The notes beneath the pieces are model-generated. The model ran no database searches and was not told where the DNA came from. It saw only the letters and a program-made list of their open reading frames with translations. This document shows, in pieces, positions 45,178-51,343 of a stretch of DNA of 64,000 nucleotides. The DNA lies in the NCBI GenBank assembly GCA_020633725.1, contig JACKDC010000002.1:558001-622000 (forward strand). Direction: 5' to 3'. The translations under genes and the position numbers were made by a program. The first letter of the stretch is position 1. The number at the start of each line of letters is the position of its first letter. Origin of the DNA: Candidatus Latescibacterota bacterium. Lineage in GTDB: Bacteria; Krumholzibacteriota; Krumholzibacteriia; JACNKJ01.

Positions 45178-45675
45178 ATGCAACGCACGCTCCTGGCGCT
45201 GGCCGTCATCCTTGCGGCGATGGCGGGCGGCGCGTCCAAGTCCCAGCACGAAACGGCGGAGGACAGCACCGTGAACTACAATCCCCTCACTCCCGACGAG
45301 GCTCGCGTGATCCTGCACAAGGGCACCGAGCGCCCGGGCAGCGGCGTCTTCGAGGACTTCTGGCAGCTGGGCACCTACACCTGCAAGCGCTGCAACGCGC
45401 CGCTCTACCGGTCCACCAGCAAGTTCGACGCGGGCTGCGGCTGGCCGAGCTTCGACGACGAGATCCCCGGCGCGGTGCGCCGCCAGACCGATGCCGATGG
45501 CCGTCGCACCGAGATCCTCTGCGCCAACTGCGGCGCGCACCTGGGGCACGTCTTCATGGGTGAGCACTTCACGGCCAAGGACACGCGGCACTGCGTGAAC
45601 TCGATCTCGCTGAACTTCGTCCCCGACGGCGAACCGCTGCCGGCGGTGATCCACGCCGAGGGCGACGCGAAGTAG
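45178..45675 (+). CDS. msrB: Peptide-methionine (R)-S-oxide reductase, exported
   Basis: A 165-residue MsrB. An N-terminal hydrophobic signal (about 1-19) suggests a periplasmic enzyme. The structural zinc cysteines are C69/C72 and C115/C118 (TCKRC, CANC). The catalytic residue is C139 in DTRHCVNSISL; it is Cys, not Sec. FDAGCGWPSFDDEI is the substrate-binding loop. AAGGAGGG just before ATG 45178 selects that start over ATG 45163. Repairs oxidised methionine, fitting the redox-rich setting. Confidence 0.93.
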   Translation: MQRTLLALAVILAAMAGGASKSQHETAEDSTVNYNPLTPDEARVILHKGTERPGSGVFEDFWQLGTYTCKRCNAPLYRSTSKFDAGCGWPSFDDEIPGAVRRQTDADGRRTEILCANCGAHLGHVFMGEHFTAKDTRHCVNSISLNFVPDGEPLPAVIHAEGDAK

Positions 45676-45700
45676 CGCGCTCGCGATCTCCGCGCACGGA

Positions 45701-45731
45701 AAGGCCCCGGGACTTGCGGTCCCGGGGCCTT
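45701..45731 (+). terminator. Strong hairpin terminator after msrB
   Basis: A 13-bp perfect stem (45701-45713 with 45719-45731) around a 5-base loop. The A-start and T-end make it work on both strands, serving the convergent 45816-47429 gene too. Confidence 0.8.
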
Positions 45732-45815
45732 GTCGTGTTCGCGCCTTCTGCCGCGCGAGCCTTGTGTCCAGGTCGCGCCCCTTCGAAGCGGCGCGCGAGA
45801 GGACACGCGGCCGCG

Positions 45816-47429
45816 TCACTTCATGAGCGTGATCTTCTCGAGCTGCGTCCCACTGGGGGAGGCCATCCGCACGAAGTAGATGCCCGACGCCGCGGCCTCG
45901 CCACCCGCCGTGCGGCCATTCCACTCCACGCTGTGCTGGCCGGCGGCGAAGACCTGGTCGGCGAGCGTGGCCACCTGGCGGCCGCCGAGATCGAAGACCG
46001 ACAGCCGCACGCGCTGGGCTTCACTCAGCGTGAAGGCCACGGAGGTCTTCGGGTTGAAGGGGTTCGGGAAGGCGCCCAGCAGACGGTTGGCCAGCATCTG
46101 GCTGCCCAGGTCGACGTTGCGGCTCCGCAGGAGCTGCAGCTCGCCGTTCTCCCGCGCGTACAGCGCGTAGTCGATGCTGCCGCCCTCGAGGATCTGCGCG
46201 GCGTTGTCGCGCGCGCTGAAGTCCGTTCCCTCGCCGTTGACGGGCACGTTCCACTGCGCGCCGTCCTTGGTCGCGGTCAGCACGAGGTCGTCCGCGGTTG
46301 CGTCGCCGAAGAGCAGGAAGCGGAAGTCCACCTGGCCCGGGCTCACCGCGACCTCGAAGCTGGACAGCGCCACGGGCACGATGTCCTCGATGTGCGCGAC
46401 GAAGGGGTAGACCTTGAAATCGTCCGGGTTGAGGTAGTAGCCGCTGATGACACTGCCGTCGTTGGAGATGGCCGTGGCGGCGGAGATGGTCTGGCCGTCG
46501 TAGCCCTGAACGCCCATGGCGGTCAGGTAGTCGCCCAGGTACATGATGCCCGTGTCCTGGGTCCAGATGAAGCCGTAGGGCGTGGACCAGAAGAGGCTGC
46601 CGCTCATGCCGACGACGGTGCCGTCTCCGGAGACGTCGTAGGCGGAGCTGCCGTAGGGATCGCCGTAGAGCGCGCCGATGTCGGTCATCGTGGACGTGGC
46701 CATGTCGTAGTAGAAGGCGAAGCTGTTGCGCACGCCCACCACGGCGCTGCCGTCGGGGCTCACGGCGAGCACCTCGCCGGCGTCGTTCTCGGGGTCGGCG
46801 ATGAGCTGGGGGCCGTCGACGTCGTCCGTCCAGATCGCCGGACGGCGCATGCCGAAGCTGGGGTGCTCGGCCCAGCCGCCCAGCAGCGCGCCATCGTCCG
46901 AGACGGCGCTGACGCGGCTGCTGGTCGGGTCGAAGCGGCCCAGCAGGGTGGGCGTGCCGCCATCCCAGCGGGTGGCCTCCGCGTCGCAGCCGGGGATCCA
47001 GCTCATGCCGACCACGCGGCTGGCGTCGAAGCTGGCCGCCCAGGCGCTGCTGAAGCTGGCGTCGCAGCCCTCGGTGCCGTCGGCGTCGTCGAGCATCGTC
47101 CACGTCAGGGTGGGGATGTCGAAGGTCGCCGCGTGCTCCTTGCCGTCGTCGGCGTTGACCTGCGTGGCGACCAGCGTCGTGCCGTCGCCGGAGATGTTGA
47201 GGGTGGGAGGGAGCGCGGCGCCGACGGGCACCGCGGCCACGCCGCCGTCCTCGGTGTAGTAGTAGAAGCTGGCGTTCCAGTAGCCGGCCAGCACGCTGCC
47301 GTCGGCCGACATCAGCACGCTGCCGGGAAAGAAACTGCCGCCCAGGGGCAGGGTCTCGAAGGTGCCGCCCGCCAGGGCCGGGCCCGCGGACAGCAGCATC
47401 GCCATGAAGAGCGCTGCCAGTTTTCTCAT
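45816..47429 (-). CDS. Secreted HAF-repeat-like protein with FPNPFNP tail
   Basis: A 537-residue exported protein; signal peptide about 1-21. The body consists of repeats such as VLMSADGSVLAGYW, LNISGDGTTLVATQV, VSDDGALLGGWAEH, VSPDGSAVVGVRNS, VSGDGTVVGMSGS and ISNDGSVISGYYL. These are like HAF/extracellular repeat proteins that form a propeller. A beta linker (VPVALSSFEVAVSPGQ), shared with the RCC1 protein, and the tail FPNPFNPKTSVAFTL to KITLMK follow. CAGGAGGAAG precedes ATG 47429. Function is unknown. It is divergent from the HTH-protein gene across a shared operator-like palindrome. Confidence 0.84.
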   Translation of the reverse strand: MRKLAALFMAMLLSAGPALAGGTFETLPLGGSFFPGSVLMSADGSVLAGYWNASFYYYTEDGGVAAVPVGAALPPTLNISGDGTTLVATQVNADDGKEHAATFDIPTLTWTMLDDADGTEGCDASFSSAWAASFDASRVVGMSWIPGCDAEATRWDGGTPTLLGRFDPTSSRVSAVSDDGALLGGWAEHPSFGMRRPAIWTDDVDGPQLIADPENDAGEVLAVSPDGSAVVGVRNSFAFYYDMATSTMTDIGALYGDPYGSSAYDVSGDGTVVGMSGSLFWSTPYGFIWTQDTGIMYLGDYLTAMGVQGYDGQTISAATAISNDGSVISGYYLNPDDFKVYPFVAHIEDIVPVALSSFEVAVSPGQVDFRFLLFGDATADDLVLTATKDGAQWNVPVNGEGTDFSARDNAAQILEGGSIDYALYARENGELQLLRSRNVDLGSQMLANRLLGAFPNPFNPKTSVAFTLSEAQRVRLSVFDLGGRQVATLADQVFAAGQHSVEWNGRTAGGEAAASGIYFVRMASPSGTQLEKITLMK

Positions 47430-47534
47430 GTCTTCCTCCTGCGGATCCGACCGGAGCCGGATGAGAGTCCTCGTCGTTGGGTTGCGTCCGGGATGCGGGG
47501 GCGCGGAGGGCCGCTGCGCTCCCGACCGAGGAGG

Positions 47535-47563
47535 AGTATAGCCGTGCCCCATAGTGAATGCAA
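47535..47563 (-). promoter_or_regulatory. Predicted promoter of the HAF-repeat gene
   Basis: On the minus strand, TTGCAT (47563-47558), 17-base spacer, TATACT (47540-47535). Confidence 0.6.
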
Positions 47564-47588
47564 GAGATCTCTCAGAGAACTCCTTGCA
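47559..47588. promoter_or_regulatory. Operator-like inverted repeat between divergent promoters
   Basis: TGCAAG (47559-47564) and CTTGCA (47583-47588) flank TCTCT-C-AGAGA (47568-47578). The outer arms overlap both -35 boxes, so one bound dimer could block both genes. Confidence 0.5.
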
Positions 47589-47612
47589 CTCTCCGTGGCT
47601 CCAGCCTATACT
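47584..47612 (+). promoter_or_regulatory. Predicted promoter of the HTH-protein gene
   Basis: TTGCAC (47584-47589), 17-base spacer, TATACT (47607-47612), about 83 bases before ATG 47695. Confidence 0.65.
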
Positions 47613-47694
47613 TGCCGATGTCACGGAATCCTCGCCAATCCATGGGTTTTGGGTGGATTTGCTTGGCCGAATCACCGCCAGAAGGTAGTCTCCC

Positions 47695-48939
47695 ATGCCG
47701 ATGACCAGAATGGCACGCAATGCTGCCAGGCCCGGCAACCTGGCCGAACGTCTCGTCCCCGTGGCCGAGGGTCTGCGTGAGGCCCTCCTGCCCCTGGTGG
47801 ACGCGGTGACCGGGGGGATCCTGCGCCCCAGCCGACTCACCCGCGAGCTCGGCATCGACAAGAGCCTCGCCAGCCGCCTGATCCAGTCCCTGCGTCACGA
47901 GGAACCGCTGGAGTTCCTCCACCGCACTCCCGCCCCCACCGGGCTGCGCATCCTGGTCAAGGCCGCCCGCGAGCAGTCCGCACCCGCGGGGATCTGCGCC
48001 CGGGCAGAAGCCGCGGCCGACGCCTTCCAGGCGCTCATCGACAGCACCCCGGGCGGGCGCAGCAGCCTGGATGGATGGATATCGGCCCACTCGGCGGCGG
48101 CGCGAGAGAGCAGCGAACACCGCGCGAAGCAGGCCATCTATCGCGCCATGTCCTACCTCATCGGCTGTCGCTGCGAGACGCTCGCCACCTCCCTGGTGCT
48201 TCAGCCCTCGGCGGACGGCAAGGCCGTGGACGGCTTCGAGCTGCACCAGCGGATCGGTCTGCGGCGGCTGCGTCCCGGCGCGCCGGTGGCGATCTTCAGC
48301 CTGGTCCTGGACTCGCCCGGGACGGACGCGGCGGGCGAGCCCTGGCTCGAGACCCTCGACGGCCAACGCACCGAGGACCCGACGCAGTTCCTCCTGAGCG
48401 GCTACGGCAAGGGGCCGGCGCCGGGCGTGGACATGCTCCGCCGTGGACGCCACACGATCTTCTCGCTGGCCGAGGAGGGGCTCACCCTGGACATCCCCGT
48501 GGACATGGGTTCGGCCTTCGTCCTGCGGAACGGCTGGCATCTGGCGTCGGAGGAGCTGCAGGACGAGTCGCGCGCCTACCTGCTCAACTACCCCTGCCGC
48601 AACCTGGTGCGCGACGTGTTCATCCACGAGGATCTCTGGAACGGCGCGAATCCCGAGCTGGACCTGCGCCTGCCCAATCCGTCGGGCACCGATCCCCACC
48701 GCTACGAGGGCCACTGGGGACGCGTGAACACGGTGGACATGAACATCCCCATCGCCCAGCTGGGACGTGGCCTGCAGCACTGCGCGGTGAAGGAGCTGCC
48801 GCAGTACGCGCGGCTGCTGGAGGAGAGCTTCGCGCGCGCGGGCTGGGATCCCGAGCGCTTCCGCGGCTACCGGGCCCAGGTGCTCTACCCGGTGCCGATG
48901 ATCACCATGACCTGGTGGTTTCGCCTGCCGCGCGCCTAG
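47695..48939 (+). CDS. Unrecognised HTH-domain protein
   Basis: A 414-residue cytoplasmic protein. Residues about 20-95 form a helical region with a winged-helix-like segment, RPSRLTRELGIDKSLASRLIQSL, followed by GLRILVKAAREQ. The remaining 300 residues have no family I recognise; they contain well-formed strands (APVAIFSLVLDSPG, QVLYPVPMITMTWWFRLP). It is probably a transcriptional regulator with a large effector domain. Its promoter overlaps a palindrome shared with a divergent secreted-protein gene, suggesting autoregulation (inference). Start ATG 47695; ATG 47704 is also possible. Its stop overlaps the convergent DUF1028 gene by 4 bases. Confidence 0.75.
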   Translation: MPMTRMARNAARPGNLAERLVPVAEGLREALLPLVDAVTGGILRPSRLTRELGIDKSLASRLIQSLRHEEPLEFLHRTPAPTGLRILVKAAREQSAPAGICARAEAAADAFQALIDSTPGGRSSLDGWISAHSAAARESSEHRAKQAIYRAMSYLIGCRCETLATSLVLQPSADGKAVDGFELHQRIGLRRLRPGAPVAIFSLVLDSPGTDAAGEPWLETLDGQRTEDPTQFLLSGYGKGPAPGVDMLRRGRHTIFSLAEEGLTLDIPVDMGSAFVLRNGWHLASEELQDESRAYLLNYPCRNLVRDVFIHEDLWNGANPELDLRLPNPSGTDPHRYEGHWGRVNTVDMNIPIAQLGRGLQHCAVKELPQYARLLEESFARAGWDPERFRGYRAQVLYPVPMITMTWWFRLPRA

Positions 48940-49994
48940 CGGCCGGCCTTGAAGCGCGCGATCTGCTCCTTGAGATAGGCGTCGTCCGGGCTCATGGTCA
49001 GCGCGCGCGTCTCCACCTCGATCGCCTGCTTCGCGTCGCCGCGGCGGTAGTGCACCTCGGCGAGCGTGTCGAGGATGTTGCCGTCCTCGGGCGCGAGCCG
49101 CGTCGCGCGCTCGGCGGCGGCCAGCGCCTCGTCCAGGTACATGTCGTGCGTGGCCGTGAACCAGGCCAGCGCGTTCAGGGTGCCGGCGTCGGCGTCCGGA
49201 CGGGCCAGCGTCCGCACCAGCAGCTCGCCCACCTGTCCGCGCTCGCGGGTGGCGCCCTCGGCGTCGCCCGACGCGTCCAGCCACTCGGCGAAGCGCATGT
49301 GGGCCTGCACCAGTCCCTGGCCCTCGTACATCGTGTAGAGTCGGCGCAGCTCGGCGATGGGGGTGGCGTGATCCTCCACGTGCAGCGAGACGTAGCGCTC
49401 GGCGTACTCGGGGAAGTCGGGGTGCGCGCGGCCCACCAGCACCGCCGCCGACTGACGTCCCCGCTTGTCGCCGCCGGCCGCCTGGCCGGCTTCCAGCGCG
49501 GCGATGAGGCGGTCCGCCAGCTCGCGGCCGGCGCTCTCGCGGAAGGCGCGGGCCATCTCCGTCACCACGGCCTCGCCGGCGAGGATGTTCCCCTGGCAGC
49601 TGAACTGCTCGCCCTGCACGTCCCCGGCCCAGTCGCTGCAGCCGGGCCCGGTCCAGGCGGCCACGTTCCCGGCCACGTCCACCACGCCGAGCTGGCGCTG
49701 GTCGCGGCCCTCGTCGTGGCGCAGGAGCTGGTCGCGCACCTCGTCGGCGGCGAGGCCGGCGGCGAGCAGCGTCAGGCCCTCGGGGCCGAAGGACTCGTTG
49801 GAATTGGCCTGCGTGGCCACCGCCCCCACGCCGCCGCGCGCCCAGGCCACCCGCTGCCCCACGCCGAAGACCCTGGACTGCACCGCCACGCCCACCTCGC
49901 CCGTGACGGGATCGTAGGCGACGATGGAAAAGGTGGCGCCGGCCGTGCCGACGCCGAGCAGGACGAGAACGAGGGCGAGCACGAGCGCGCGCAT
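48936..49994 (-). CDS. DUF1028-family exported protein with TPR tail
   Basis: A 352-residue protein. Signal peptide about 1-20, then the DUF1028 domain (TFSIVAYDPVTGEVGVAVQS, RGGVGAVATQANSN, GLAADEVRDQLLRHD, CQGNILAGEAVVTEMARAF). This domain has an Ntn-hydrolase-like fold, and the Thr after the predicted cleavage site (GA-TFSIVA) could be the N-terminal nucleophile. A C-terminal TPR region (about 265-350) includes LDTLAEVHYRRGDAKQAIEV. The peptidoglycan- or amide-related substrate of the family is not established. Start ATG 49994. Confidence 0.9.
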   Translation of the reverse strand: MRALVLALVLVLLGVGTAGATFSIVAYDPVTGEVGVAVQSRVFGVGQRVAWARGGVGAVATQANSNESFGPEGLTLLAAGLAADEVRDQLLRHDEGRDQRQLGVVDVAGNVAAWTGPGCSDWAGDVQGEQFSCQGNILAGEAVVTEMARAFRESAGRELADRLIAALEAGQAAGGDKRGRQSAAVLVGRAHPDFPEYAERYVSLHVEDHATPIAELRRLYTMYEGQGLVQAHMRFAEWLDASGDAEGATRERGQVGELLVRTLARPDADAGTLNALAWFTATHDMYLDEALAAAERATRLAPEDGNILDTLAEVHYRRGDAKQAIEVETRALTMSPDDAYLKEQIARFKAGR

Positions 49995-50067
49995 GGCGAC
50001 CTCCCGGTTGGGACCGGGTCCAGAAGACCACTTCGGACGCGCCCGCGCAAGGGGCGGCGGTCGTCGC

Positions 50068-50096
50068 TTGGCCTCCCCGCGGACGCCTGCTATCCT
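50068..50096 (+). promoter_or_regulatory. Predicted promoter of the VUT transporter gene
   Basis: TTGGCC (50068-50073), 17-base spacer, TATCCT (50091-50096), 57 bases before GTG 50153. Confidence 0.5.
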
Positions 50097-50152
50097 CATC
50101 GACCCGGGGCGCGCGCCGCCCCTGCGCCGGGACCCTCGCGAAAGGACGCGCC

Positions 50153-51187
50153 GTGGCCGACTCGCCCCTCGCCTCGCTGCCGCCCCTGGACCCCGCCGTG
50201 CTGCGCCGCCGCCGTGAGGGCGTCTTCCTCGTGCTGGCCGGCCTCTTCCTCGGCACGCTGGCGATGCTCAACATCGTGGGCATCACGCGCTTCATCCACA
50301 TGGGGCCGCTCACGCTGGCCGTGGGCGTGCTGCCCTACCCGCTCACCTTTCTCTGCACCGACTTCATCAGCGAGTTCTACGGCCGCCGCCGCGCGAACTT
50401 CGTGGTGCTGGTGGGGATGCTGCTGAACCTCTTCGTGGTCGGGATCCTCTGGCTGGGCGAGGCGCTGCCGGCGATGGACTTCAAGACGGACCTGCAGCGC
50501 CTGCCCGTGGTGAGCCAGGTGCCGGTCTACGCCGATCCCGACACCCGCGAGACGGCCATGGTGGACCCGCGCAATCCCAAGCTGCCGCTGCGGCAGATCG
50601 CGGTCGAGCTGCCCGACGGCACCGTCGTCCCCGTGCGCAAGCTCGAGATGGCGCCGGTGACCGACCCCGCGACCGGCCAGGCGGTGCTGGATCCGGCCAC
50701 CGGCGGACCGGTGACGGAGCCGATCGACGCCGACAGCGGCCAGCCCATCGTGCGCGAGGAGGAGCTCTACACGCGGATCGTGAAGAGCAACCGCTCGGCC
50801 GTGCTGGCCTCGATGCTGGCCTATCTCGCGGCGCAGTTCTGCGACGTCTGGCTCTTCCACTTCTGGAAGCGCCTCACGAAGGGCAAGCACCTCTGGCTGC
50901 GCAACAACGGCTCGACCATGGTCAGCCAGCTCGTGGACACCGTGGCCGTGGTGGTCATCACCTTCTGGACGGCCATCGAGCACGGCACGATGAGCCTGCC
51001 CACGGTCATGGGACTGATCTGGGGCGCCTATCTCTTCAAGCTGGTGGTGGCCGCGGCAGACACGGTCCCATTCTATCTGGGCGCGGCCTGGATGACGCGC
51101 TACCTGCGCATCGACGCCGTGCGCGGCGAGGCCGAGCAGGCCGAGGGACTCTTCGAGCCCGAGCCGGAACTCGCTCCCGCCGAATAG
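50153..51187 (+). CDS. VUT-family (queuosine precursor) transporter with large internal insert
   Basis: A 344-residue membrane protein of the YhhQ/VUT type, which brings in preQ0/preQ1 for queuosine tRNA modification. Family marks are LTLAVGVLPYPLTFLCTDFISEFYG early, then ASMLAYLAAQFCDVWLFHFW, LWLRNNGSTMVSQLVDTV and GAYLFKLVVAAADTVPFYLG. Between helices (about 112-200) lies a hydrophilic stretch of roughly 85 residues rich in Pro, Asp and Val (for example ATGQAVLDPATGGPVTEPID) absent from the usual family. GTG 50153 follows AAAGGA. Confidence 0.88.
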   Translation: MADSPLASLPPLDPAVLRRRREGVFLVLAGLFLGTLAMLNIVGITRFIHMGPLTLAVGVLPYPLTFLCTDFISEFYGRRRANFVVLVGMLLNLFVVGILWLGEALPAMDFKTDLQRLPVVSQVPVYADPDTRETAMVDPRNPKLPLRQIAVELPDGTVVPVRKLEMAPVTDPATGQAVLDPATGGPVTEPIDADSGQPIVREEELYTRIVKSNRSAVLASMLAYLAAQFCDVWLFHFWKRLTKGKHLWLRNNGSTMVSQLVDTVAVVVITFWTAIEHGTMSLPTVMGLIWGAYLFKLVVAAADTVPFYLGAAWMTRYLRIDAVRGEAEQAEGLFEPEPELAPAE

Positions 51188-51192
51188 ACGAA

Positions 51193-51214
51193 GGCCCGGC
51201 GTTCCCGCCGGGCC
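51193..51214 (+). terminator. Hairpin after the VUT gene
   Basis: A 9-bp GC stem (51193-51201 with 51206-51214), TTCC loop. Only a weak T-rich run follows. Confidence 0.6.
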
Positions 51215-51283
51215 CTCCGTTCTGCCATGCGAGCGAATGCGTGTCCGGGTCGCGCGTGCGCTCTGCCCGCATGCTCAGTGGGC

Positions 51284-51342
51284 ACCGTGCGCCATTCCGC
51301 GAGCGACTTCGAAGTGGAGTCGAGCGGGATGGCGCACGGTGA
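51284..51342. repeat. 18-bp inverted repeat beside the aminopeptidase stop codon
   Basis: Arms 51284-51301 and 51325-51342 match at 17 of 18 positions, the odd pair being a wobble, and enclose an inner palindrome ACTTCGAAGT. It begins one base after the minus-strand stop, so it forms a long 3'-UTR hairpin, without a T run. Confidence 0.75.
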
Positions 51343-51343
51343 C

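Noticed and set aside
45178..45675. Possibility that MsrB is also a selenoprotein
   Set aside because: The catalytic position is TGC (Cys139) in RHCVNS and there is no in-frame TGA.
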